A stretch of 64,000 bases of DNA from Levilactobacillus zymae (GCF_032190635.1 NZ_JAVLAS010000001.1:248001-312000), one strand, 5' to 3'; shown: positions 37,042-46,826, counted from the first letter of the stretch. Numbers and translations: made by a program. Notes: generated from the letters alone by a model not told the origin.

Positions 37042-38515
37042 GGCTCTATACTTTTTCCTGTTGATGAACTACCAATGTGGTAATCTATTAACAGGATTTT
37101 TTTGAAAAAAAAAGAGGCCCACAGGTCCCCACACACAAAAAAATCCACCCACTACAGCATCATCAAAGGATGTGAGAAACCATGAACCCTATAGATAATA
37201 ATATAAAATTTTCACTCAGTATTAAAGACCCAAATGTTATTTTTTTCAGTTATAAGCATCAATTCATAAAATCAAAACCTGCTAAAGTCTATGTTGCCAA
37301 TGTAAAAGCCACTTATACAAGGTGTCCTCAATGTGGTTTTGAAAACTTTAGTCATAACGGACACTATGTGTCACGCGTTTCATATCCGTCGGCCAACGCT
37401 AGTGAGCCCGTCTATCTTGAACTTCATAAAGAACGATTAATCTGTAAAAATTGTGGAAACTCGGTAATGGCAACAACAGACCTCGTCAATAAGTATTGTA
37501 ATATTTCCAAAGCTACCAGACAAAAAATATTCATGCATCTTCAGGATGATCGTACTCAGACTAGTATTGCTTTAGATAATAGTGTTTCTCCCAGTACCGT
37601 TTGTCGCTATTTAGACAACTATGATGATCTATTTCGGAGAAATTATCATTCTTTACCTGAGCACTTATCTATGGATGAATTTCGTGGTGTTGGCGGCGAT
37701 TTCCACTTTCTTTGTATTAACGGTGATGGTGATCATGAAATTCAACAGATCCTACCGGATCGCTTTAAACAAACTATTATTGATTACTTTAATAAGTTTG
37801 ACAGCACCGCTAGAAAGCAAGTAAAGACAGTTTCTCTGGACCTTAATAGTTACTATCAAGATATCGCCAGATTGGTATTTCCAAATGCCAAAATAATTGT
37901 CGATCGTTTTCATATTGTTGCGATGATGACTAGATCTTTTAACCAAAGTCGCGTTCAAATTATGAAAGAATACAAGAAACAATCCAAGGAATATCGGATG
38001 CTTAAATTCTCCTGGAAACTTTATTTAAAACACTTCGATGAGCTTGAGATTAAAAAAACATTTTTCGATCGACACCTTAGGAAACAAGTAACTCAACTCG
38101 AAAGAGTTCAGTTAGGTCTAGATGTTGATGAAAGACTGTTAAATACTTATAACGCCATGCAAGGCATTATGATATGTCTTAAAAATCACGACAAAGATGG
38201 TCTTGTTCAATATTTATATAACAACGATAAGCTTAGCTCGCAAATGAAAGATGTTTTAACCACATTTAAAAAGAATCTTGAAATAGTCCTCAATGCCAGT
38301 GAATCAAAGTATTCTAATGGTCCAATTGAAGGGATCAATAGAATGATTAAGCAAATTCAAAGAACTGCCTTCGGTTTCCGAAATTATCACCACTTAGTTT
38401 CAAGAGTTAAATTACAACAAATGAGAACCAAACCAAACAAAAAGACACTGTTAGAAGTTGCATAACTTCTAACAGTGTCCCAAATTCATCTATCAACAGG
38501 ATTTGACAAAGAGCC
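37042..38515 (+). mobile_element. Complete ISL3-family insertion sequence
   Basis: 1474 bp with imperfect terminal inverted repeats (GGCTCTATACTTTTTCCTGT at the left; complement of ATTTGACAAAGAGCC at the right). It is flanked by the 8-bp direct repeat AAAAAAAT (37034-37041 and 38516-38523), the target-duplication size of ISL3 elements. The element sits between two tRNA-Lys genes. It is AT-rich compared with the core. Confidence 0.93.
37182..38465 (+). CDS. ISL3-family transposase
   Basis: 427 codons, full length. An N-terminal zinc-ribbon (CPQCGFENFSHNGHY ... CKNCGNSV, about residues 49-90), an HTH region, and a DDE catalytic core with LSMDEFRGV (D), KTVSLDLNSYY (D) and GPIEGINRMIK (E). The RBS is weak (GGATGTGAG). 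The frame has no interruption and both ends of the element are intact, so it should be active or recently active. Confidence 0.95.
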   Translation: MNPIDNNIKFSLSIKDPNVIFFSYKHQFIKSKPAKVYVANVKATYTRCPQCGFENFSHNGHYVSRVSYPSANASEPVYLELHKERLICKNCGNSVMATTDLVNKYCNISKATRQKIFMHLQDDRTQTSIALDNSVSPSTVCRYLDNYDDLFRRNYHSLPEHLSMDEFRGVGGDFHFLCINGDGDHEIQQILPDRFKQTIIDYFNKFDSTARKQVKTVSLDLNSYYQDIARLVFPNAKIIVDRFHIVAMMTRSFNQSRVQIMKEYKKQSKEYRMLKFSWKLYLKHFDELEIKKTFFDRHLRKQVTQLERVQLGLDVDERLLNTYNAMQGIMICLKNHDKDGLVQYLYNNDKLSSQMKDVLTTFKKNLEIVLNASESKYSNGPIEGINRMIKQIQRTAFGFRNYHHLVSRVKLQQMRTKPNKKTLLEVA

Positions 38516-38545
38516 AAAAAAATTGATTTTTATACATTCACGGAA

Positions 38546-38592
38546 TAAAAAAATCAGCAAGCACGAAGCCAATTCTTCGTACAAGCTGATTA
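38546..38592 (-). terminator. Terminator of tRNA-Lys (second copy)
   Basis: Minus strand: AATCAGCTTGTACGAAG pairs with CTTCGTGCTTGCTGATT, then TTTTTT. Confidence 0.88.
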
Positions 38593-38607
38593 ATGGTAAA
38601 GATATGA

Positions 38608-38680
38608 TGGGCAGTCAGGGGATCGAACCCTGGACCCACGGATTAAGAGTCCGTTGCTCTGCCAGCTGAGCTAACTGCCC
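38608..38680 (-). tRNA. tRNA-Lys (anticodon CTT), second copy
   Basis: Identical over 73 nt to the gene at 36901-36973. The sequences beyond about 10-20 bp on each side differ, so this is an old tandem gene pair rather than a recent duplication. The ISL3 element lies between this gene and the other copy. Confidence 0.97.
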
Positions 38681-39019
38681 ATATCTTTTCGACGAGAACT
38701 ATCATAGCATGTCAGCTATGGGGATGCAATCCTTTTTGTCAAAAAATTTGATTTAAATTGGCGATTTTTTAAATAAGCCGTAACCAATTCGGATGGAATC
38801 CCCGAGAAATCAGCATTTCGGGCTAATTTAATTAACGATTGAACTTTTAACGGTCAATGGACCAACTCACCGAACAACCGGTGCATGATAGATGAAATAA
38901 TTAGGCTAATGTTTGAGTAACAACTACAATCGTTCACTTGGATTGACTAATGGGAGTATTTCCTGGGAAATTTCAAGTTAAGGAGAGCTTAAGGCCGGGA
39001 TGGAACGGGCCTGAAACCT

Positions 39020-39288
39020 GCTGCCGGATGTGTTATAATTCAAGTAGCGCCCGAATTGTATCGTTTACCGGAAGTTTATCGGGACGAACGGCGCACTTGA
39101 GATTCACGTGGGTCATCCTGGTGGTGGCCCCCACATTCCTTGACTTTAAACGAACGTAACACCAAGCACAACTTAATTGGAGTGGTCCCACCGACGATGG
39201 TTTTGTGACATCCGGTGGTTGACCTGCCGATAATCCTGCAATTATCGGATTGATCTGTCTTTTTTCCTTAAGGAGGAAATTTTTAATT
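39020..39288 (+). promoter_or_regulatory. walR promoter and leader
   Basis: TGTTATAAT (extended -10, 39031-39039) would start a leader of about 240 nt. It holds a perfect 8-bp hairpin, CCGATAAT/ATTATCGG (39228-39249), with a T run 11 bases further on (39260-39266), ahead of the AAGGAGG of walR. From 38700 to 39020 I see no gene; the sequence is AT-rich. Confidence 0.5.
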
Positions 39289-40005
39289 ATGGCCAAAAAA
39301 ATTCTAGTAGTCGACGACGAAAAGCCCATCTCAGATATCATGAAGTTTAGCCTGGAAAAGGAAGGCTACGAGGTCGATGTCGCTTATGACGGTGAAGCCG
39401 CCCTACAACACGTTGAAGAAAACACCCCGGATCTGGTGATCTTGGATCTGATGTTACCGAAAGTTGATGGCCTGGAAGTGGCCCGAGAAATTCGGAAGAA
39501 GCACGACATGCCGATCATTATGGTGACGGCTAAGGATTCCGAGTTAGATAAGGTCTTAGGCCTGGAATTAGGGGCCGACGATTACGTGACCAAGCCATTC
39601 TCCAACCGAGAACTTGTGGCTCGGGTCAAGGCCAACTTGCGGCGGCAAAATACCGCGGCGCACGCTCAGCCCGAAGAACCGGAAAATCAAGACATCGAAA
39701 TTGGGGATTTGACCATTCACCCCGAAGCCTACTCCGTGTCGAAGCGGGGGGCTAACATTGAGTTGACCCACCGGGAGTTCGAACTCTTGCACTACTTAGC
39801 GCAACACATTGGGCAAGTCATGACGCGAGAACACTTACTCCAGACCGTCTGGGGCTATGATTACTTCGGTGACGTGCGAACCGTTGATGTGACGGTCCGG
39901 CGGCTCCGAGAAAAAATTGAAGACAGTCCTTCGCACCCGATTTGGCTGGTGACGCGCCGGGGGGTTGGGTACTATCTACGCAACCCTGATTCCGATCAGG
40001 CATAA
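39289..40005 (+). CDS. walR: Cell-envelope response regulator WalR (YycF)
   Basis: 238 codons from ATG at 39289 ([16 protein letters not shown]), 8 bases after AAGGAGGAAA. OmpR-type regulator: receiver domain with Asp10/Asp11-type acidic pocket (VVDDE), phospho-acceptor Asp53 (VILDLMLPK), Thr and Lys ([14 protein letters not shown]), and a C-terminal winged helix ([23 protein letters not shown]). WalR with WalK controls cell-wall hydrolases and is generally essential in low-GC Gram-positives. First gene of the walRKHIJ-htrA cluster. Confidence 0.97.
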   Translation: MAKKILVVDDEKPISDIMKFSLEKEGYEVDVAYDGEAALQHVEENTPDLVILDLMLPKVDGLEVAREIRKKHDMPIIMVTAKDSELDKVLGLELGADDYVTKPFSNRELVARVKANLRRQNTAAHAQPEEPENQDIEIGDLTIHPEAYSVSKRGANIELTHREFELLHYLAQHIGQVMTREHLLQTVWGYDYFGDVRTVDVTVRRLREKIEDSPSHPIWLVTRRGVGYYLRNPDSDQA

Positions 40006-40049
40006 GCTAGCGATCACGCTAAATCTTTGGCGGAGGAGTATGTAACTTC

Positions 40050-41906
40050 GTGAATAGCAAAATTAGATTCTTTCAATCGATTCATTTTAAAATCGCGCTG
40101 GTCTTTGCGCTGCTGCTGTTACTGACGTTGGAAATCGTTGGGGCCGTTTTCGTGCGGCAATTGGAACACCAAAACCTCAACACGTTCAAGGCCCAACAGG
40201 TGGTGCAGACTTACATCGTCAACCGCTTGTCCGACGAACTGGCGGAAACCAATACCACTAAGTCGGATAAACAGATTAAGTCGACGCTGTCCGAAATTAC
40301 CAACACCAACAACGCCCAGATTCGGGTGATCGATAACAAAGGGACCATCCGGGGCACTAACGAGGTGGATAACCAGGGAATTGTCGGTCAGAAGACCACC
40401 GATAGTGACATTAAAAATTCGATTTATAACAACCGCGACGTGGTCCGGACGACCTATAACTCGCAGAACAATAGCCGCTACTACACCACGATTACCCGGA
40501 TCATTCGGACCCAGGGCAACAACAGTGATTTGGTCGGGGTTATTTATATGCGGGCTAGTCTGGACTCCGTCTACCAAAACATTAACCAAATCACGCTGAT
40601 TTACGTGTCGGCGACGTTCGTGGCCATCATCTTAGGGTTGGTCATGGCGATTATTATTTCCCGGGCAATTACCCGGCCCATCGATGAAATGAAGAAACAG
40701 ACGCTGCGGATTGCCCGGGGGGATTACTCCGGCCACGTGCACGTCTACGGTAACGATGAGCTGGGACAGTTGGCCAGTGCCGTCAATAACCTGTCCGTGC
40801 GGGTCGAAGAGGCTCAAGAATCCACGGAATCGGAACGACGCCGTTTGGACTCCGTGATGGCCCACATGACCGATGGGGTCATTGCCACCGACCGCCGCGG
40901 GAACGTCACGATTATCAACGAAACCGCCAGCAGCTTCTTGGATACCGATGGCGACGATGCGGTTGGCAAGTCTATCTTGGACCTGTTGGCCATTCGGCAG
41001 GATTACACCTTACGGGAACTGCTCGAAGATCCCGATGATTTAGTCTTGGACTTCTCGACCAAGGACCATGACCTGATTTTACAGGCCTACTTCTCCTTGA
41101 TTCAGCGGGAATCCGGGTTTATTTCCGGGATTGTGTGCGTCCTGCATGATGTCACCGAACAACAAAAGATTGATCAGGATCGTAAGCAATTCGTGTCCAA
41201 CGTGTCACACGAGCTGCGAACGCCACTAACCAGTGTGCGCTCGTACATCGAAGCGTTGTCCGAAGGGGCCTGGAAGGATCCCAAGGTGGCCCCGGATTTC
41301 TTGAAGGTCACCCAGGAAGAAACCGACCGGATGATCCGCATGATTAACGACTTACTGACGTTGTCACGGATGGACTCCGGGACGCAGAAGCTGGACCTGG
41401 AAATGGTCAACTTAAACGAGCTCTATAACTACGTCTTGGACCGGTTCGACATGATGATCAAGCAAGACGACCATCCCGAGAAGACCTACACCATCAAGCG
41501 CGAATTTACCAAGCGCGACTTGTGGGTCGAAATCGATACCGACCGGTTCACCCAGGTACTGGATAACTTGATGAATAACGCCATCAAGTATTCCCCGGAC
41601 GGTGGAGTCATTACCTGCCGGCTGTTGGAGACGCACAACAACGTGATTTTAAGCGTGTCTGACCAAGGTTTGGGGATTCCGCGGGCCGATATTCCGCGGA
41701 TCTTCGACCGGTTCTACCGGGTCGATAAAGCCCGTTCTCGGGCCCAAGGTGGGACGGGACTAGGGTTAGCCATTTCCCGGGAAGTTGTCCAAATGTTAGG
41801 CGGCCGGATTTGGGTCGATAGTCGCGAAGGTCGCGGCTCGACGTTCTACATTTCCTTACCTTACAAGCCGTACGAAGAGGAGGATCTCTGGGATGAAGAT
41901 AACTAA
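40050..41906 (+). CDS. walK: Cell-envelope sensor histidine kinase WalK (YycG)
   Basis: 618 codons from GTG at 40050 after GCGGAGGAG. Two membrane segments (about 14-34 and 182-203) flank an extracellular Cache-like domain; then HAMP (204-255), PAS (about 260-370), HisKA with SNVSHELRTPLTS (phospho-acceptor His387) and the HATPase domain with NLMNNAIKYSPDGG, DQGLGIP, and GGTGLGLAISREVV. The 3' end overlaps walH by 14 bp, so the two are translationally coupled. Presence of both the extracellular domain and WalH/WalI matches Lactobacillus rather than streptococcal WalK. Confidence 0.97.
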   Translation: MNSKIRFFQSIHFKIALVFALLLLLTLEIVGAVFVRQLEHQNLNTFKAQQVVQTYIVNRLSDELAETNTTKSDKQIKSTLSEITNTNNAQIRVIDNKGTIRGTNEVDNQGIVGQKTTDSDIKNSIYNNRDVVRTTYNSQNNSRYYTTITRIIRTQGNNSDLVGVIYMRASLDSVYQNINQITLIYVSATFVAIILGLVMAIIISRAITRPIDEMKKQTLRIARGDYSGHVHVYGNDELGQLASAVNNLSVRVEEAQESTESERRRLDSVMAHMTDGVIATDRRGNVTIINETASSFLDTDGDDAVGKSILDLLAIRQDYTLRELLEDPDDLVLDFSTKDHDLILQAYFSLIQRESGFISGIVCVLHDVTEQQKIDQDRKQFVSNVSHELRTPLTSVRSYIEALSEGAWKDPKVAPDFLKVTQEETDRMIRMINDLLTLSRMDSGTQKLDLEMVNLNELYNYVLDRFDMMIKQDDHPEKTYTIKREFTKRDLWVEIDTDRFTQVLDNLMNNAIKYSPDGGVITCRLLETHNNVILSVSDQGLGIPRADIPRIFDRFYRVDKARSRAQGGTGLGLAISREVVQMLGGRIWVDSREGRGSTFYISLPYKPYEEEDLWDEDN

Positions 41907-43185
41907 AGTCCTGTTACCGCTGGGGCTCACCGTTGCGGTGGCCATCAGCATCACCTTCTCGGCCTTGATTTGGACCAACCCGGCGCAATACGAGCATAAC
42001 CGGCAACGCAGTTCTAACGCGCAGACCACGGAGATTAACGCGCGGCCGCAACGCGACGTCTTTTTGCCGACCCAGGTGGTGGCAACCGACGCCACGGGGA
42101 CGCAGAAACTCCTGAATAACCGGAAGATTAACCTGACCACCGAGTTACGAGAAGCGCTGGCGAAATGGAAGCTGGGGCGGTTAGCGCGGGTGAATGGGGT
42201 GACGCACGCCGACTATCTGGGTTATCTGCAACACAAGGATAGCTTGTTGCTGTCGTACGCCAGTCCGATTAACGTCAAGACCTTCAATACGGTCTTTGGC
42301 AGTCAGTTGAAAAGGACCTCGACGCAGTTCTCTAGGATCATGGTTCCCTTAAGCGATGCGAAGTCCCTGTATTTACTGGATGACCGCAAGCAAACCGTTT
42401 ACCGGATTCGCGTTAGCCACCCCGACGTGCAGGATTTACGCAAGATTTTGAAAGAAAACCTCTTTCGGATCAACGTTAAAATGCAGTGGTTGACCAATAC
42501 GGCGATGGCGTACGTTACCAGTCAGGTTACGGTCCCGTCGTACAGCTACCTGGTGAACCAGCAATCGAGTGACTACTTCACGACGCGGTTGTTGAATAAC
42601 GGGGAATCGACCAACGTGACGGCCAAGAAGAACAAAGACAACACCATCTATAGTGATGGGACGTCGCGGCAGTTGACGATTTATAACAAGCTGGGCATGG
42701 CTTTGTTTGAGGATTACAGTGCGTTACAGACCTCGCTAAGCTTTGGCCAACAGTTGACCACCAGTTACAAGGCCGTTAAGTCTATCGGGATTCCCATGGA
42801 AAACCTGCGCTACTACGGGTACAGTGCGTCCAATCGGACCATGATCTACCGCAGCTTCGTGGAAGGGTTCCCGATCTTTAACCAGAGTAACTACGGTGCG
42901 GCGCGGATTCAGCTGCTCTCGCAAGGGGTGCGGCGGTATAACTTCTCGCTGTACAGTCTCCAGGTTCCGGTCCCGAACGATAAGCGGTCGGTGGTCTTAC
43001 CGGGAACGCAGGCCGTGATTGACCAGCTGAGTGCGGCCGGGTATAGTAAGAAAAAGATTAGTAGCATCCAGTTGGGCTACCAGTGGGCGACCTCGTCGGC
43101 TTCTGACAAGGTGGTTGACCTGACGCCGACCTGGTACGTTTACTACAACGGCAGTTGGAAGGATTACAAGCAGCTGCTGAAATAG
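41893..43185 (+). CDS. walH: WalRK regulatory membrane protein WalH (YycH)
   Basis: 430 codons. WalH is a bitopic membrane protein whose extracellular part, with WalI, modulates WalK. One N-terminal membrane segment (about 6-27: VLLPLGLTVAVAISITFSAL) and a long extracellular region follow. The family is weakly conserved, and identification rests on length, topology and place between walK and walI. The start overlaps walK by 14 bp and an RBS (AGGAGGATC) lies inside walK. Confidence 0.92.
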   Translation: MKITKVLLPLGLTVAVAISITFSALIWTNPAQYEHNRQRSSNAQTTEINARPQRDVFLPTQVVATDATGTQKLLNNRKINLTTELREALAKWKLGRLARVNGVTHADYLGYLQHKDSLLLSYASPINVKTFNTVFGSQLKRTSTQFSRIMVPLSDAKSLYLLDDRKQTVYRIRVSHPDVQDLRKILKENLFRINVKMQWLTNTAMAYVTSQVTVPSYSYLVNQQSSDYFTTRLLNNGESTNVTAKKNKDNTIYSDGTSRQLTIYNKLGMALFEDYSALQTSLSFGQQLTTSYKAVKSIGIPMENLRYYGYSASNRTMIYRSFVEGFPIFNQSNYGAARIQLLSQGVRRYNFSLYSLQVPVPNDKRSVVLPGTQAVIDQLSAAGYSKKKISSIQLGYQWATSSASDKVVDLTPTWYVYYNGSWKDYKQLLK

Positions 43186-43209
43186 GCAGGCAAGGAGGGA
43201 CGGTCCGGC

Positions 43210-44067
43210 ATGGATTTTCGGCGCATTGAGTGGTTATTTTTAGTCGCCTTTATCGCCATCGATATTTTCCTGTTTGCGGCTTTTCAGCGCGATACCACCA
43301 GTCAGTCGGATGCGGCCTCGAGCCGTTCGGCCGATAGTGATACCACGATTGTCAAGGAGATGCGCGCAGACAACATTACGTTTAAAACGCCCTCCAAGCA
43401 AAGTAGCGAGGGGTATTACATCTCCACGACCAATAGTGCCACGCAGATCAAGGCAAGCTTGACCAGTCTGACGGACCAGACCGTGCGGTACGCCGATGGG
43501 TTGATTACGGCGACGTTTAAGACGCCCATCACCAATGTGGATACCCAACACCCCAACAAGGTCATGGATACCGTGGTGAGCAACAGTGCCTTGATTCTCG
43601 ATGGGGCCGACTACCAATACAACGCACAGTTGTCGAGTCGCAACACGGTGGTTTACACGCAGCGGGTGGCCGACGGGCAGATCTATTCGCGCTACGGGCA
43701 GTTGCGCTTCAGTCTGACCAATGACGGGGCTGTGACCGGCTACACGCAAGGGTATCTAGCCGACGTCAAGACGTTGCGGGAAAAGACCGAGACAATTTCG
43801 GAACGTAAGGCGTTAATCGGGCTCTATCAATATAACCAGATTCAAAATAACACCAAGGTCGTGTGGACCAAGTTGGCGTACACGCGTTACTTCACCTTGA
43901 AGAACAGTAGCGTGTACATTCCAACCTGGGTCATCGCGGTTAAACCCACTAGTGGCAACAACGCGGGGGTCTTACAGCTCAAACGCGTGAACGCCTTTAC
44001 GGGGACCATCCTGACGTCGGATAGCAACGTCAAGACGGTCAGCGGGAGCACCACGACCAGTAGTTAA
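43210..44067 (+). CDS. walI: WalRK regulatory membrane protein WalI (YycI)
   Basis: 285 codons. N-terminal membrane segment (residues about 6-22, WLFLVAFIAIDIFLFAAF) followed by the extracellular YycI domain, with the family pattern IDIFLFAAFQ and near the C-terminus YIPTWVIAVKPTS. WalI forms a heterodimer with WalH in the membrane. The RBS AAGGAGGG precedes the ATG. Last gene before a terminator, although walJ follows 350 bp later in the same direction. Confidence 0.92.
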   Translation: MDFRRIEWLFLVAFIAIDIFLFAAFQRDTTSQSDAASSRSADSDTTIVKEMRADNITFKTPSKQSSEGYYISTTNSATQIKASLTSLTDQTVRYADGLITATFKTPITNVDTQHPNKVMDTVVSNSALILDGADYQYNAQLSSRNTVVYTQRVADGQIYSRYGQLRFSLTNDGAVTGYTQGYLADVKTLREKTETISERKALIGLYQYNQIQNNTKVVWTKLAYTRYFTLKNSSVYIPTWVIAVKPTSGNNAGVLQLKRVNAFTGTILTSDSNVKTVSGSTTTSS

Positions 44068-44075
44068 TGGATAAT

Positions 44076-44107
44076 GAAAAAGCGGCCAGTGATGGTCGCC
44101 TTTTTTA
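44076..44107 (+). terminator. Terminator after walI
   Basis: AAAGCGGCCA and TGGTCGCCTTTTTT pair imperfectly around GTGA, ending in six T. Confidence 0.65.
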
Positions 44108-44114
44108 TTGGAAA

Positions 44115-44225
44115 GAAAACTGGCCGCTTCCGGTCCAGTCAAAATGGGCTGGAACGGGGTGGGCACGGCTGGCTGGGGTTTATGGTGTGGCCGCCGGTTA
44201 AAGCGACGGTCCGCCAACCATGATT
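44115..44225. repeat. Relative of the gyrA-downstream repeat
   Basis: The gap between walI and walJ holds GGTCC then GGCTGGAACG-G-GGTGGGCACGG (about 44134-44170), matching the core of the element at 15466-15599, with further CCGGT/GGTCC-rich palindromic sequence. The rest of the gap (44225-44420) holds a promoter-like GGTATTATAGCGGTATTAGG region but no gene. Confidence 0.4.
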
Positions 44226-44420
44226 CCCGCTTGTCATCGTGAAAAAAATTCGGTAAAATTTGGGAGAATTATTTTGCGCATCGCCGGTTACGCGGCGTAA
44301 GGAAGACCGGTCGGGACGGTTTTGTGACGATGGTGGTCGGTCACGGTTACGTAAAACGCGTTACAAGCGTCCCGGAATGCGGTATTATAGCGGTATTAGG
44401 TCAAGAGAGGGTTCGATAAA

Positions 44421-45236
44421 GTGAGTACGCAACAAGTAGACGACTTACGCATCAGCATTTTGTCCAGTGGCAGTACGGGCAATGTCTGTTATGTGGAAAG
44501 TCCCAACGAACGCCTGCTGATCGATGCAGGCTTGAGTGGTAAGAAAATTGAAAAACTGATGGGCGATATCGACCGGAGCTTGACCGACGTCAACGCGTTA
44601 CTGGTGACCCACGAGCACACGGATCACCGCAAGGCCGTGGGCATTCTGGCCCGCCGCTACGAACAATTAGACGTCTACGCCAACCAGGGGACCTGGGACG
44701 CGATGGCGCCACGGATCGGTAAGGTCGATTTAGCGCAAAAGCATTTGTTTGCGCCGGATACGGTCCAAACCTTTGGCGACATCGACGTGGAGAGCTTCTC
44801 GGTCTCCCATGACGCCGCCGAACCCCAGTTTTACGCGTTGCACTACCACGACAAGACCTTCGTGATCTTGACGGATACCGGCTACGTGTCTGAGCACGTG
44901 GAGGGCGTCATCAAGGACGCCGACGCCTACCTGTTAGAATGCAACCACGACGTCGAGATGCTGCGGATGGGTGACTATTCGTGGCCGTTGAAGCAACGGA
45001 TCTTGGGCGACAAGGGGCACCTGTCCAACGAGGAAGGCGCCGACGTGCTGATGGACGTGCTGGGTAACCGCACCAAGAAAATCTACCTGGGGCACCGCAG
45101 CCTGCACAATAACATGAAGTCGCTGTGTCATCTGACCGTGGCCTCGATGATGGAAAACCAGGATTTCGGGGTGGGCAACGACTTCAAGTTGATCGACACC
45201 AATCCCGAAGAGGCCACTCCACTGGAAGCCATCTAA
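44421..45236 (+). CDS. walJ: MBL-fold metallo-hydrolase WalJ (YycJ/VicX)
   Basis: 271 codons from GTG at 44421 after AAGAGAGGG. The metallo-beta-lactamase fold is shown by VTHEHTDHRKAVG (HxHxDH metal motif, about residues 61-67), SVSHDAAEP, LTDTGYVSE and GHRSLHNNM. WalJ is a 5' nuclease-type protein linked to coordination of division with replication and to mismatch repair in Bacillus. It belongs to the wal cluster. Confidence 0.94.
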   Translation: MSTQQVDDLRISILSSGSTGNVCYVESPNERLLIDAGLSGKKIEKLMGDIDRSLTDVNALLVTHEHTDHRKAVGILARRYEQLDVYANQGTWDAMAPRIGKVDLAQKHLFAPDTVQTFGDIDVESFSVSHDAAEPQFYALHYHDKTFVILTDTGYVSEHVEGVIKDADAYLLECNHDVEMLRMGDYSWPLKQRILGDKGHLSNEEGADVLMDVLGNRTKKIYLGHRSLHNNMKSLCHLTVASMMENQDFGVGNDFKLIDTNPEEATPLEAI

Positions 45237-45289
45237 AACTTTAAGGACTTCCACGAACTTTCATCGCAAAAAATTCACACTCGCCCGCT

Positions 45290-45467
45290 AAAATAAGAGG
45301 TATAAAATTTTAGATTACCAGTAATGGGGGTCGAGACTCCGCGCTGAACTCGGGCACGTGACACAGCGTTGCCTGGGTGGCCGGTGAGCCAATCAGTACG
45401 CGGAACGACACCCCAACGCTGTGTGTGATCAGAATATGAGGAGGGTTAGCGCAGACGCGCAAAGACG
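45290..45467 (+). promoter_or_regulatory. htrA leader with long inverted repeat
   Basis: A TATAAA (about 45301) may be the -10. The leader holds the perfect inverted repeat ACACAGCGTTG (45361-45371) and CAACGCTGTGT (45414-45424). The only good Shine-Dalgarno, AGGAGGG (45440-45446), is 21 bases from the htrA ATG, much more than usual; an in-frame TAG between them rules out an earlier start. Confidence 0.5.
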
Positions 45468-46811
45468 ATGGCTGATAATAACAATAACAACACACAAAAC
45501 CAATTTAATGATCAATCACAACCGACGCCGGAGCCAACGCCGCAACCCCGGAAGCGTGGTCAGATGACCATGACCAAGGTGGCCGTGACGGCGGCAATTG
45601 CCGGACTGTTAGGTGGTGGGGTTGCTTATGGGGGCATGAATTACCTCAATAATAGCGGCGTCACCTCGACGGCGGTGCCCGCGGGCTCTAACAAGACGGG
45701 TAACACCAAGACGTCCAACGTGACGGTCAACGTGAACACCCAAGCCACCAAGGCCTTTAATCAGGTCAAGGGCGCCATGGTGTCCGTGATTAATTTACAA
45801 AAACAAAGCAGTAGTAGTGGCACGTTAGGGGAACTCTTCGGTCAGAGTTCGTCGTCGGGTTCGACGTCGAAATCCGCTTTGGAAGAGGCCTCCGAGGGGT
45901 CCGGGGTGGTCTACAAGAAGAGCGGCAATACCGCCTACATCGTGACCAACAACCACGTGGTGTCGGGGTCCTCGGCGCTGCGGGTGGTCACCAGTAGTGG
46001 CCAACAACTCCAGGCTAAGCTGGTTGGGAAGGATTCCGTGACCGACCTGGCCGTGTTGAAGGTTAACGGGTCGTCGTTAAAGACGGTGGCCTCCTTTGGC
46101 GACTCGGATAAGATCAAGGTCGGTGAAACCGCCCTGGCGATCGGGTCACCGCTGGGCAGCCAGTACGCAACCTCGCTGACGGAAGGGATCGTTTCCGCCA
46201 AGAAGCGGACGATTGAAACCACCAACTCGGCCGGCACCCAAACCGGGAACGCCACGGTTATCCAGACCGATGCTGCCATCAACCCCGGGAACTCCGGTGG
46301 GGCGCTGATCAACGTCGGTGGTCAGGTTATCGGGATCACGTCCTCGAAGATCGCGAGCGACACCTCGGGGACCAGCGTCGAGGGGATGGGTTTTGCCATT
46401 CCGTCGAACGAAGTGGTCAACATCATCAACCAACTGGTCAAGAAGGGTAAAGTGGTGCGGCCGGCGCTGGGGATTACCTACGTCGACTTAGCCAACGTTT
46501 CGTCGTCGCAACAGAAGTCGGTCTTGAAGTTGCCGTCTAGCGTCGACGCCGGGGTCGTGGTGATGAGTACCTCGTCCGACTCGCCGGCCAAGAAGGCGGG
46601 CTTGACCAAGTACGACGTAATCACCGAACTGGGTGGCCACAAGATTAGCGGCCAGTCCACGTTGCGGGACCTGTTGTACAAGTACAAGTTGAATGATTCG
46701 GTCTCGATGACGTACTACCACAACGGTAAGAAGAAGACTACGACTGTGAAATTAACGGAAACGTCGTCCCAATTGAAGAGTTCGTCGACCACGGCTAACT
46801 CGGAAAGCTAA
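45468..46811 (+). CDS. htrA: HtrA-like membrane-anchored serine protease/chaperone
   Basis: 447 codons. Surface quality-control protease. N-terminal Asn/Pro-rich cytoplasmic part (1-35), one membrane segment (about 37-60), a Thr/Ser/Asn linker, trypsin-like domain with catalytic His163 (VTNNHVVSG), Asp193 (DSVTDLAVL) and Ser276 (NPGNSGGAL), and a C-terminal PDZ domain (about 335-425: SPAKKAGLTKYDVITELGG). The tail is Ser/Thr-rich. It follows walJ as in most lactobacilli and streptococci, and is closed by a terminator. Confidence 0.96.
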   Translation: MADNNNNNTQNQFNDQSQPTPEPTPQPRKRGQMTMTKVAVTAAIAGLLGGGVAYGGMNYLNNSGVTSTAVPAGSNKTGNTKTSNVTVNVNTQATKAFNQVKGAMVSVINLQKQSSSSGTLGELFGQSSSSGSTSKSALEEASEGSGVVYKKSGNTAYIVTNNHVVSGSSALRVVTSSGQQLQAKLVGKDSVTDLAVLKVNGSSLKTVASFGDSDKIKVGETALAIGSPLGSQYATSLTEGIVSAKKRTIETTNSAGTQTGNATVIQTDAAINPGNSGGALINVGGQVIGITSSKIASDTSGTSVEGMGFAIPSNEVVNIINQLVKKGKVVRPALGITYVDLANVSSSQQKSVLKLPSSVDAGVVVMSTSSDSPAKKAGLTKYDVITELGGHKISGQSTLRDLLYKYKLNDSVSMTYYHNGKKKTTTVKLTETSSQLKSSSTTANSES

Positions 46812-46826
46812 ATCTAACGTTAATAG

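Noticed and set aside
36820..38760. Recent duplication of a tRNA-Lys region
   Set aside because: Flanks beyond about 10-20 bp differ between copies, so the tRNA pair is old; only the IS is recent.
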